From Schaalia sp. JY-X169 (GTDB lineage Bacteria > Actinomycetota > Actinomycetes > Actinomycetales > Actinomycetaceae): a stretch of 64,000 nt of DNA. Position numbers and translations under genes: made by a program. Location of the stretch: assembly GCF_014069575.1 (NCBI RefSeq), contig NZ_CP059675.1, positions 1,426,001 through 1,490,000 on the forward strand. Direction: 5' to 3'. Of the stretch, positions 9,164-17,202 are shown piece by piece; the stretch's first letter is position 1; every line of letters begins with the position of its first letter. The notes below the pieces were generated by a model. It ran no database searches. It saw only the letters and a program-made list of their open reading frames with translations, and was not told the DNA's origin.

Positions 9164-9993
9164 TTGACGGCTCCAATAATTCCGTTTGAGAAGCTTTTCT
9201 GAAGTACTAGGAAGATAACCATTGTCGGAAGGGATGCAATCAGGACTGAAAGCATCAGAACACCATAGTCGGTTACGTAGCCCGCTGTGAGACCTGAGGT
9301 CAACATCGGCAGGGTTTGGAATCTTGCAGGTAGGATCACCTTCGGCCACATAAAGCTATTCCACGCAGCCATGAAGGTAATAACCGTGGCAGCAGAGAAG
9401 GTTGGCTTCATCATTGGCATGTAGATGCGCGTGAAAATAGCGATCTCACCCAGACCATCAATGCGCGCTGCCTCCAGGGTTTCATGGGGGAAACTGCGTG
9501 AGGCCTGCCTGAACAGCAGAATCAGGAACGGCGTCGCGACCGTCGGCAGAACAACCGCCATCGTCGAACCCCAGAATCCCTTCAGCATCCCAAAGTCGGC
9601 AAACAGGGTGAACAGGGGAATCATCGTCGCAGCGAACGGGATCATCATCGCGAGGAGCAGAACCTTCATCAGGTTGTCTTTTCCGCGTGAATGGTAGATC
9701 TCAAACCCGTAACCAGCGATAGAACAGATGATGAGGGCGAGGACGGTTGTGATCACCGCGTTAATCGTGGAGTGCATGACCGCTGGCCACAATCCATGAT
9801 TCGCAGTCAAGTTGGTCCAGTTCTCCATGAACGCTCCGCCTGGCAGCATGCGGGCAGCCAGAACATCCCTTGAGGTGTTCGTTGCGGAAACCAACATGAA
9901 ATACAGGGGGAACAGAGAGAACAGAGAGAAGATGACCAGGAAAATGTAGCCCGGAGCCTTCCGGAGTGTCTTGTTAGTCACGCTTGTCACCAA
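9160..9993 (-). CDS. sugar ABC transporter permease, MalG-like
   Basis: A 277-residue permease with six transmembrane segments and the EAA loop E-A-A-R-I-D-G-L-G-E, where the ATPase docks. The C-terminal S-F-S-N-G-I-I-G-A-V-K-type ending is typical of the MalG/GanQ group. It overlaps the MalF-like gene at its start (9974-9993) and lacZ at its end. No ATP-binding gene is in this operon, so a shared MsiK-type ATPase encoded elsewhere is the likely partner, as in other Actinomycetota. Confidence 0.92.
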   Translation of the reverse strand: MVTSVTNKTLRKAPGYIFLVIFSLFSLFPLYFMLVSATNTSRDVLAARMLPGGAFMENWTNLTANHGLWPAVMHSTINAVITTVLALIICSIAGYGFEIYHSRGKDNLMKVLLLAMMIPFAATMIPLFTLFADFGMLKGFWGSTMAVVLPTVATPFLILLFRQASRSFPHETLEAARIDGLGEIAIFTRIYMPMMKPTFSAATVITFMAAWNSFMWPKVILPARFQTLPMLTSGLTAGYVTDYGVLMLSVLIASLPTMVIFLVLQKSFSNGIIGAVK

Positions 9994-10939
9994 TCCTCAT
10001 CTGGATAAACGCAAGAATCGCGACCAAAATCAGAATCGCGTATGAGATCGCTGAGGCATAGCCAAAGTTGTCGTTCAGGTTGAATGCCGTGTTGTACAGG
10101 TACTGCGACATCGACATGGTCGTGTTTGCGGGCCCACCCTTTGTCAGGTTGAACGGTTCATCGAACAGCTGCAGTGTTCCGTTCGTAGACATGATTGCCG
10201 TAAGAACAATCATGGGTTTGAGCTGCGGCACGGTCACGTACCAGAACGTCTTGATAGGCCCTGCGCCGTCAAGGCGAGCAGCCTCAAGTGTTGCCGGATC
10301 CACGTTCTGCAGGGCAGCCAAATAGAAGATCATGTTGTAGCCGGTCCAGCGCCACAGCAGACCAATGATGATGACAGCGCGTGCAGTTCCCGGCTGACCC
10401 AACCAGTCAATGTTGGAACTTATCAACCCGATCGACTTCAAAATGTTGTTGATCGTGCCGTCCGTTGCGAACAGGGTTCGGAACACCAGTGAGTATGAAA
10501 CCAGCGATACGGCAGCCGGTAGGAAGATCGCGGTTCGGAAGAAGCCCTTGAACTTCAGGTTCGGATTGTTGAGCAGGTTCGCCAGCACCATCGCTAGGAC
10601 CAGCATGATCGGAACCTGAATGATCAGGTAGATGAAGGTGTTGAAAAGCGTCAGTTTGAAGATGGGGTCTTGAAAGAGACGCGCATAGTTTGCCCACAGC
10701 GGCTCCCCCCAGGTCATTCGAGAGCCCTTGCCTGTCTGCAACGACAGGATGAAGGCCTGGAACATGGGGTAGAAGCTCATGATTGCTATGAGCGTGGCGG
10801 CGGGGATCAAGAAGGCCCAGCCGGTGAGATTTCTACGGGTTGGGGGTGACATCATCCGGCTCTCCCGTTCCAGTTCGGGATTACCTGTCCCCTTCCGAGA
10901 AAAGAGGGAGCGTTTCGCTCCGGTTTCAACTGCTTGCAC
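9974..10939 (-). CDS. sugar ABC transporter permease, MalF-like
   Basis: This 321-residue permease has about six membrane segments and the EAA loop E-A-A-R-L-D-G-A-G-P. The first 30 residues are charged and precede the first helix (G-W-A-F-L-I-P-A-A-T-L). The start is GTG at 10939 with a modest GGA upstream; the Met codons just before S-P-P-T-R-R are an alternative. It forms the heterodimeric channel with the downstream MalG-like protein. A 120-base gap containing a strong hairpin separates it from the binding-protein gene. Confidence 0.92.
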   Translation of the reverse strand: MQAVETGAKRSLFSRKGTGNPELERESRMMSPPTRRNLTGWAFLIPAATLIAIMSFYPMFQAFILSLQTGKGSRMTWGEPLWANYARLFQDPIFKLTLFNTFIYLIIQVPIMLVLAMVLANLLNNPNLKFKGFFRTAIFLPAAVSLVSYSLVFRTLFATDGTINNILKSIGLISSNIDWLGQPGTARAVIIIGLLWRWTGYNMIFYLAALQNVDPATLEAARLDGAGPIKTFWYVTVPQLKPMIVLTAIMSTNGTLQLFDEPFNLTKGGPANTTMSMSQYLYNTAFNLNDNFGYASAISYAILILVAILAFIQMRIGDKRD

Positions 10940-11017
10940 GAGTCCAGCTTTCGTGTCAGGTTGTGGCGGTCTTCTACCGCCAATCTTTTAGATAACACCA
11001 GCGAAGCCGGTGAAGTT

Positions 11018-11050
11018 GATGGGCTGGGGAGGTTCACTCCCCAGCCCATC
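11018..11050 (-). terminator. 14-bp hairpin between binding protein and permease genes
   Basis: GATGGGCTGGGGAG pairs perfectly with CTCCCCAGCCCATC around a 5-base loop, just after the stop of the solute-binding-protein gene. No T-run follows. In ABC importer operons such intercistronic hairpins usually stabilise the upstream message or partly terminate, which gives more binding protein than permease. I infer that role here. Confidence 0.6.
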
Positions 11051-11059
11051 GAGAGTGCA

Positions 11060-12373
11060 CTACTGCATTGCGAACTCAACCTGCTGCTGCGCGTTTGCAA
11101 GCGCGGTGTCGAGGTCTGCTCCGCCTAGGTATTCTGTCGAAGCAACACCGATAGCGTTGCGACCTTCGTAGTAGTAGGCGCCGGTGTTGTTGCTTGGCAC
11201 CTTCTCACCAAATCCAACAACCATCTCGAAGATGGGCTGGTCGCTGAAGAACGGCTGTGGCTCCTGGTAGACAGGCGATGATCCCGCAGGGATCCAGTTC
11301 GTCACTGCGCCCGTCTCGGGGAGGATCGTGTCGAACAACTCTGTTGAGCCAGCAAACGTAGCCGCCAGGAAGTCCATTGCTAGTTCCTGGTTACCCGAGG
11401 ACGAAATTGCCCATGATGACCCACCGTTGGCGGTGTAGTTAGTCGCACCAGCTACCCCGTCGAGCTTCGGAACGTTGGTGATTGCCCACTTACCGGACTG
11501 ATCTTCAGCGGTTTGGATCGAGCCAACAATCCAAATGCCATTTACCGTGCCAGCAACCTCATCATTGACGAATGAACCGATGTATTCATCCCACGAGTTC
11601 TTTTCAATCATCACGCCGCTCTCGATGAGCTTCGCGTACTGCTCCAGGACGACCTTCACTTCAGGGGAGTTGATGGTCGGGTTTCCCTCAGCATCGAACA
11701 GCGAGGCGCCCGAGGACTGCAGCATCATCATGATGGTGTCAGCTTCAGCCCGCACACCGGAAAGGAGAGGCTTGCCCGTAGCTGCCAGAACGGCCTCGCC
11801 CTTCTCAATGAACTCATCCCACGTGATGTCAGTGAAGTCATCAATGGTTAGGCCGGCCTCCGCAAGAACATCGGTTCGAAGCGCGGTGATTGCGGTGCCC
11901 GAGTCAAATGGGACAGCGTAGTTCTCTCCATCAATCACGGAGTAGTCGACAACGGCCTTGGGGAACTCCGCGAAGTCAACTGGGCCACCAGTCATGGAAC
12001 CGAAGATTTCCGGATAGTTGATGACGTTCTTCTGTGTGGCATTGTTCTGGATCAGGAAGATGTCAGGCAGCTCTTCAAGAGTGTCTGACATGGCCAAAGT
12101 TGTTAGCTTGGTCTGAAGGTCATCCCACGGCGTTTCAACGATGTTGAGCTTGAAATCAGGATGGTCCTGCTGGTAGATCTTCTCAGCTTCCTGCATTGCA
12201 CGGATGTTGAATGCTGGGTCCCACGCCCAAACGGTGAGTTCGTTGCCGCCGTCACCGGACGCGTCGCCAGACTCGGACCCTCCCCCATCTCCTCCACCGC
12301 ACGCGGCTAAACCAAGACTGAGCGGAAGGACAGCCGCTGCGGCAAGCAGAGACTTCTTGCGAATCGATTTCAT
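11060..12373 (-). CDS. sugar-binding lipoprotein of ABC importer
   Basis: This is a 437-residue extracellular solute-binding protein (family 1). The N-terminus is a lipoprotein signal: K-K at 6-7, a hydrophobic run, then L-A-A-C with the lipidated Cys at 25, followed by a Gly/Ser/Asp-rich linker. The mature part starts L-T-V-W-A-W-D, as in many actinobacterial sugar-binding proteins. It is the first gene of the minus-strand operon (binding protein, MalF, MalG, LacZ), so its ligand is probably a beta-galactoside. The operator palindromes at 12520-12574 lie upstream. Confidence 0.92.
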   Translation of the reverse strand: MKSIRKKSLLAAAAVLPLSLGLAACGGGDGGGSESGDASGDGGNELTVWAWDPAFNIRAMQEAEKIYQQDHPDFKLNIVETPWDDLQTKLTTLAMSDTLEELPDIFLIQNNATQKNVINYPEIFGSMTGGPVDFAEFPKAVVDYSVIDGENYAVPFDSGTAITALRTDVLAEAGLTIDDFTDITWDEFIEKGEAVLAATGKPLLSGVRAEADTIMMMLQSSGASLFDAEGNPTINSPEVKVVLEQYAKLIESGVMIEKNSWDEYIGSFVNDEVAGTVNGIWIVGSIQTAEDQSGKWAITNVPKLDGVAGATNYTANGGSSWAISSSGNQELAMDFLAATFAGSTELFDTILPETGAVTNWIPAGSSPVYQEPQPFFSDQPIFEMVVGFGEKVPSNNTGAYYYEGRNAIGVASTEYLGGADLDTALANAQQQVEFAMQ

Positions 12374-12519
12374 ACTCTCGAACTCCTTTGTTGAGTGGCC
12401 AGGCGCCTAACGGACGGCCAAGGAAATCCGCACGACAATCTTGCCGCGACCCATATCTTCCTTGAGAACCGTCCGAAATGTTCGGATGGCGTATGCACCA
12501 TTGGTTGACACCACTGTCA

Positions 12520-12535
12520 TTGGTAACGTTACCAA
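12520..12535. promoter_or_regulatory. LacI-family operator palindrome
   Basis: TTGGTAACGTTACCAA is a perfect 16-bp palindrome with an AACGTT core, the form commonly bound by LacI/GalR regulators. It sits in the divergent region between the binding-protein operon and the LacI gene. A related half, GGTAACGTAA, occurs at 12584-12593, close to the regulator's start. Control of the galactoside operon and autoregulation are inferred. Confidence 0.7.
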
Positions 12536-12560
12536 CAACGTGGTAAGAATAACATTAGGT

Positions 12561-12574
12561 TCAGTTCGAACTGA
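12561..12574. promoter_or_regulatory. second palindrome in the divergent region
   Basis: TCAGTTCGAACTGA is a perfect 14-bp palindrome 40 bp from the LacI-type operator, centre to centre. Its core (TTCGAA) differs from the AACGTT site, so it may bind a different regulator or mark a secondary operator. No factor can be assigned. Confidence 0.4.
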
Positions 12575-12627
12575 TAACAGTCTGGTAACGTAATCAGCCG
12601 CTGGTGAGATTTGGAGGGGTCCGGGTC

Positions 12628-13668
12628 GTGCGTGCCTCAAGAAAGTCCGGCTCCAAACAGAAGCCTGCCTCCCTGGGTGATGTGGCTCGCCTTGCGGGCG
12701 TTTCTCCGCAAACCGCATCCCGTGTCTCCACCGGGTCATCCCAAGTCGCACGCGATACAGAAGCGCGTGTGCGCGAGGCAATGGAGCAGCTCGATTACAC
12801 CCCAAATCCCGCGGCACGCTCGCTTAGAGGTGGTGAATACAAGGCAATCGGGGTTGTGACGCAACAGGTGGAGCGCACCGGAGAATCTCTCATGACATCC
12901 GGGATAGTCAACGAGGCCGAGAAGCGCGGGTACACCGTGACACTGGTTCAAATCAGCCACTCCGACCCCGCCGAACTCCAACGGGCCGCAGACCGCCTTG
13001 CTGATCTCCCCATTGACGGTCTCATCATCGTCCGCATCGGTCACGTTTCCACAGGCCCAGTGGCATTGCCGCCACGGCTTCCAGTCACAGCATGTGACAC
13101 AAAGATGTCGGACCAGTACCCCAGTGTTAATGCCGACGAACGGCAGGGCGTCAAGGATGTCATGGAGCACCTGCTCGAGCTGGGTCACACCACGATCGGC
13201 CATCTGGCCGGTCCCGCTGACTCATATCCGTCAGTAATGCGAGAAAAGGCCTTCCAACAAGAACTCAAGGATGCCAACCAACCAGAGGGAGTGGTTTGGC
13301 GTGGTGACTGGAGTATCCAGTCGGGATACTCCGCGGGTGCAGAAATCGCCAAGGATCCCGATGTGACCACTGTCTTCTGCGCGAATGATGAAATGGCCTT
13401 CGGCCTGCTGCGCTACTTTGAGGAGCATGGTGTACGCGTTCCCGAGGACATCTCTGTCGCAGGATTCGACGGCACCGCCCTCGCAAAGTTCTCCACCCCA
13501 CCCTTGACCACCGTTGACCAGAACTTCCACCTCTTCACGAAGCGGGCGGTCGATCAGCTTCTGGCTCAGATACGGGGAACACGTCCCGTCACATTGGAGC
13601 CGGAACTGATTCCTGTATCCCTGGTCATTAGAGAGTCAACGGCAGCCAGGCCCGCTGTGATTCGCTGA
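12628..13668 (+). CDS. LacI-family transcriptional regulator (galactoside operon)
   Basis: The N-terminal helix-turn-helix reads L-G-D-V-A-R-L-A-G-V-S-P-Q-T-A-S-R-V-S, followed by the hinge N-P-A-A-R-S-L-R-G-G. A periplasmic-binding-like sensor domain fills the rest of the roughly 346 residues and includes V-F-C-A-N-D-E-M-A and I-S-V-A-G-F-D-G-T. The GTG at 12628 follows GGAGGG at 12611-12616; a GTG at 12604 is the other option. It diverges from the importer-lacZ operon and probably represses it, with a galactoside as inducer. Its 3' end overlaps the convergent NUDIX gene by about 100 bases. Confidence 0.9.
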   Translation: MRASRKSGSKQKPASLGDVARLAGVSPQTASRVSTGSSQVARDTEARVREAMEQLDYTPNPAARSLRGGEYKAIGVVTQQVERTGESLMTSGIVNEAEKRGYTVTLVQISHSDPAELQRAADRLADLPIDGLIIVRIGHVSTGPVALPPRLPVTACDTKMSDQYPSVNADERQGVKDVMEHLLELGHTTIGHLAGPADSYPSVMREKAFQQELKDANQPEGVVWRGDWSIQSGYSAGAEIAKDPDVTTVFCANDEMAFGLLRYFEEHGVRVPEDISVAGFDGTALAKFSTPPLTTVDQNFHLFTKRAVDQLLAQIRGTRPVTLEPELIPVSLVIRESTAARPAVIR

Positions 13669-14171
13669 CCGAGCAAAGGAGCCGCGTTCGCTGGCAGAGC
13701 GCGGATGGGCCACCAGCGCACGTCCTCGCTCTCATCGCTGACCAGCACGTCCTCGCCCTCGGTCGCCTCGAAAGCGAAACCTACGTCCCAGTGCGCGCGA
13801 CACTTCCCAAAAGCATCTGATAGTTCGTGCCGGTTAAGTTCCGCCGGGTATGGAAGCAGTGGTCGCAGGTTCGCAAGTCCACTCTCTTCCTTCACCTCAC
13901 GGGTTGCTGCCTCCAGTAGAGAGTCATCCTCGGGCTCAATATGCCCACCAAACTGCACCCAGAACTGTCCCTTCTTATGGAAACACAACAGGACCTTTTC
14001 CCGGGTCAGATTGAAGACGAAGCCGCTGGCCGTGAAGTGTTCGCCGGAGGCTGTGCCGCGGTACGTGTTCGCAGGGTCCCGCGCGAAATCCAGGTACTCC
14101 TCGAAAAGAGCACCTGGATCCGCAGCTATTCCATACGCTTCCGTGAGCGTTTCGGCAACAGAAGTCCGCAT
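13566..14171 (-). CDS. NUDIX hydrolase
   Basis: A 201-residue protein with one NUDIX domain. The box runs G-G-H-I-E-P-E-D-D-S-L-L-E-A-A followed by T-R-E-V-K-E-E-S-G; it keeps the R-E-x-x-E-E metal-binding core but is one residue longer than the consensus in its first half. This is common in subfamilies whose members begin F-N-L-T-R-E-K-V-L-L. The substrate is unknown. The start shares one base with the stop of the alpha-galactosidase gene (TGATG), so the two are coupled. Confidence 0.82.
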   Translation of the reverse strand: MRTSVAETLTEAYGIAADPGALFEEYLDFARDPANTYRGTASGEHFTASGFVFNLTREKVLLCFHKKGQFWVQFGGHIEPEDDSLLEAATREVKEESGLANLRPLLPYPAELNRHELSDAFGKCRAHWDVGFAFEATEGEDVLVSDESEDVRWWPIRALPANAAPLLGQRITAGLAAVDSLMTRDTGISSGSNVTGRVPRI

Positions 14172-16357
14172 CAGCTACTCAACTCCTTCGACTGAGCTCC
14201 CTCACTGGGCGTTGCAACGATCCTAAGCAGAATCACCTGTTCCGGGTTCAGGTCCGGGAAGCGGATACCACCCAGCCCCAAGGCGCTTCCAGTCAGGTGC
14301 AAATCACCTCCCCACCAGGGCACCTGCGCCCCTCCGTAACCAGCAACGGTCGCCTCGGCGCCCTCGGGAAGAAGCTCGGAGACCGTGTAACTGGCGGTTG
14401 CGTCAAGGCCAGGCAGGCACAGTGGCGGAGTTGGGCGTTGAGCCGAGGTCGCCACACGGGTGATCGAGTACACCGCTTCACTACGGTCGGGCGCTACGAC
14501 ACCGTGGACCCAGTAGCCGTCGTCCGGGTGGTCGGCGTGAACCACGCGTCCCGTGTGCAGAAGGGGGCGGATCTTCTTGTGAAAGGTCACCCAGGCAGCA
14601 AGTTCAGCGCGGTCATCGTCGCTGGCCTGAGTTAGGTCCCATTCAATTCCCATGTGAGAGAACATGGCGGTCGCAGCCCGCAACGTCAGGTTGAGGTTGC
14701 GCCCGGTGGTGTGAGAGACCTGGGAGGCAACATGGGAGCCGACCAGCTCCGGGGGAAGTAGCAGGGCCGTACCGGCCTCAATCAGGACGCGCTCTAGGGG
14801 GTCGATACAGTCCGAGGCCCAGATCCGCACGGCTCGGTTCATCATCTCGAGGTCGATGCGGCCGCCGCCGCCCGCACATGACTCAATCTCAAGTTCAGGG
14901 TGTGCTTCGAGGAGTGCTTCCATCAGTGCATACGTTGCTTTGACCTGGTCGTTGTAGACCGGGCGACCGGAACGCTGGGAAACCGCTTCGTGCATGTCGC
15001 GGTTGAAATCCCACTTAATGTAGTCGATCGGCGTCTGGTCCAAGACGGCCAACATCTGGCCACGCACATGCTCAAACGCTTCCGGGTTTGTTAGGTCAAT
15101 GACCTGTTGTTGGCGTGCCTCTATGGGCATGTGGGTCGCTGGTTTGAGGATCCATTCCGGGTGGGCGCGGGCCGCATCAGAGTCAGGGTTGATCATTTCC
15201 GGCTCAAACCACAGGCCAAACTGCATCCCGTTCTTATGGACCGCGTCCGCTAGTGGGGTGAGTCCGTCCGGCCAGACGTCCTCGGAAATCACCCAGTCCC
15301 CCAGTCCTGCGGTGTCGTCACGGCGGCTTCCAAACCATCCGTCGTCGAGGACGAAACGCTCAGCACCAATCTGTGCCGCGGCATCCGCCAACTCAAGCAG
15401 GCGGGGAAGCGAATGATCGAAGTAGATCGCCTCCCAGGCGTTGAAGGTTACCGGACGTGGGGCGGCGGGATGGTTCGGGCGTGCGCGCAGGTAGTCATGG
15501 ATGCGCCCAGCGGCCTCGTCCAACCCCTCCCCCCAAGTCGCGTAGATCCACGGTGACGTGTAGGTTTGCCCGGCGTTGAGGCCCACCTCACCTGGGAGCA
15601 GGAGTTGGCCTCCCATCAGAGTCTGGAAACCAAGGGTGTCCTTCTCAGCCAGGCTGCGGGTATTCCCCGACCAAGCGACGTGAATGTAGTGGACGGACCC
15701 GCTGCGCCAACCCGCGCCGTTCGCGCAGGTTCCATGAATGGAAGAGGCCGCGTGACCGCGGTTCATGTGGAGAGCTTGGGCGTGCGTCCCAATGGTGAAG
15801 TCGTGGGTTTGGATGTCTCGCTCCCGCAGGTGGTGGCCCGTCTGGTCGATCACCTGGGTCTCCGCGCTCGGGGTTGGAAGAGCCAGAAGTAGCGAGTCAA
15901 GTGCGTAGCCGTCCTCGCCGATGTTGGTGAGCTCTGCGCGGGTGCGAAGAAGCCCGGAAGGGGTGAGTTCCAACATTGTCACCAGTCGGACGTTCGACTC
16001 TGCGTCGACGGAATCAAAGGTGATTGCGCGACTTCCGTTGTCGAGGTCGTCTGTCGTGGCGGACAGGGTTTCAAAGAGGGGGAAGAGGGCGATCCCACCG
16101 CGGGAGCCCACCAAACCTGGCGTACCAGACCAGCCCTCACTTTGTTGCGGACACAAAGATAGTGCCGGAGCTGTGTCTGCAGTTGAGCCGTAGGTGTAGG
16201 GAACCTGCGCCGCGGCAAAACTCTCCAGCTGGACCTCAGAAAGCTCCCCCACGGCCGGACCCCAGTAGAGAACCCGAGGCAACCCGAAGCGAGGAACATG
16301 GGCAATCAACGAGGTTCCGCCGCAGATCAAATGGTAGTTCTCTGGTTTGGGAGCCAT
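14171..16357 (-). CDS. alpha-galactosidase, GH36
   Basis: This 728-residue enzyme has the GH36 architecture: an N-terminal beta-supersandwich, a TIM barrel and a short C-terminal domain. Barrel landmarks are F-V-L-D-D-G-W-F-G-S-R-R-D-D, Y-I-K-W-D-F-N-R-D (nucleophile Asp) and I-E-S-C-A-G-G-G-G-R-I-D, followed by W-A-S-D (acid/base Asp). No signal peptide is present, so it acts on imported alpha-galactosides such as melibiose or raffinose-type sugars. The ATG at 16357 follows GAGGA. It is co-directional and coupled with the NUDIX gene. Confidence 0.94.
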   Translation of the reverse strand: MAPKPENYHLICGGTSLIAHVPRFGLPRVLYWGPAVGELSEVQLESFAAAQVPYTYGSTADTAPALSLCPQQSEGWSGTPGLVGSRGGIALFPLFETLSATTDDLDNGSRAITFDSVDAESNVRLVTMLELTPSGLLRTRAELTNIGEDGYALDSLLLALPTPSAETQVIDQTGHHLRERDIQTHDFTIGTHAQALHMNRGHAASSIHGTCANGAGWRSGSVHYIHVAWSGNTRSLAEKDTLGFQTLMGGQLLLPGEVGLNAGQTYTSPWIYATWGEGLDEAAGRIHDYLRARPNHPAAPRPVTFNAWEAIYFDHSLPRLLELADAAAQIGAERFVLDDGWFGSRRDDTAGLGDWVISEDVWPDGLTPLADAVHKNGMQFGLWFEPEMINPDSDAARAHPEWILKPATHMPIEARQQQVIDLTNPEAFEHVRGQMLAVLDQTPIDYIKWDFNRDMHEAVSQRSGRPVYNDQVKATYALMEALLEAHPELEIESCAGGGGRIDLEMMNRAVRIWASDCIDPLERVLIEAGTALLLPPELVGSHVASQVSHTTGRNLNLTLRAATAMFSHMGIEWDLTQASDDDRAELAAWVTFHKKIRPLLHTGRVVHADHPDDGYWVHGVVAPDRSEAVYSITRVATSAQRPTPPLCLPGLDATASYTVSELLPEGAEATVAGYGGAQVPWWGGDLHLTGSALGLGGIRFPDLNPEQVILLRIVATPSEGAQSKELSS

Positions 16358-16494
16358 TTCTGTCCTCGAATCCTCTGAATGTGTGTACGGTCCAATCCCG
16401 AACATGCTTACGGGGAGCAATATAGCCGGTTGTGGCAGGTGTCCAACTCCCAGCGGTAGAGTCGGGGTAATTCCCAGCGCTGCAGAATGGAGGG

Positions 16495-17058
16495 ATGGTG
16501 GACGATGCACTCGCTTTCGCACTAGTTGGGGCGCCTCGCGAACTATTTCTTCCTGCTGGTCAGCGTGCCCATGCCGATGCCGATGTTCCCCTACCCATTG
16601 GCTACGGCGTCACCAACTCTCAACCAACTACCGTGTTTAACATGCTTGAACTGCTGGATGTGGCCCGCGGTGCGCGCGTCCTCGATGTCGGTGCCGGATC
16701 GGGTTGGACAAGCGCCCTGCTGGCTGAACTGGTCGGGGAATCGGGAGAGGTTTATGCGGTGGAGAGAATCCCGCAGCTGGTCGAGCGTTCCCGAGAAGCG
16801 CTCGCACCGTGGCCTCAGGTTGAAGTGCACCAATCCGTCGAGGGCGTCCTCGGCCTTCCGGATCAGGGCCCGTTTGATCGCATTCTGGTCTCTGCGATGG
16901 CGCGGGACCTGCCACGGGAACTGGTCGACCAGTTGGGGCCTGGAGGCGTGTTGGTTGTTCCCGTCGCATCCGTGATGGTGGCCGTCCGCAAGGATCCTGA
17001 AGGTCGGATAACCTCCAGTAATCACGGCTTTTACAGTTTTGTTCCGCTGATTCCGTGA
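16495..17058 (+). CDS. protein-L-isoaspartate O-methyltransferase-like protein
   Basis: The 187-residue protein resembles Pcm: it contains L-P-I-G-Y-G-V-T-N-S-Q-P (where Pcm has G-x-G-x-T-I-S-Q-P), the SAM-binding V-L-D-V-G-A-G-S-G-W-T-S-A-L-L-A-E-L, and F-D-R-I-L-V-S-A-M-A. These are strong matches to PCMT-type methyltransferases, though the I-S-Q-P motif is changed to N-S-Q-P. Repair of isoaspartate in proteins is the family role, but the altered substrate loop makes this tentative. The start may be the ATG at 16495 or the GTG at 16498, which has better spacing from GGAGGG. Confidence 0.8.
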   Translation: MVDDALAFALVGAPRELFLPAGQRAHADADVPLPIGYGVTNSQPTTVFNMLELLDVARGARVLDVGAGSGWTSALLAELVGESGEVYAVERIPQLVERSREALAPWPQVEVHQSVEGVLGLPDQGPFDRILVSAMARDLPRELVDQLGPGGVLVVPVASVMVAVRKDPEGRITSSNHGFYSFVPLIP

Positions 17059-17202
17059 CTCCCCCACGCCCCCGTTTTTGTGAGGTGGGTCACTGTTTGG
17101 TGTGGGGGTGGTGGTTTTGGGGGGTTGATGTCGGAGGGTCCTCGTAGGGTTGGTTTATCGAACAGGTGTTCTACTTGTTCGGTGCGACTTCTACGGGGGG
17201 TG

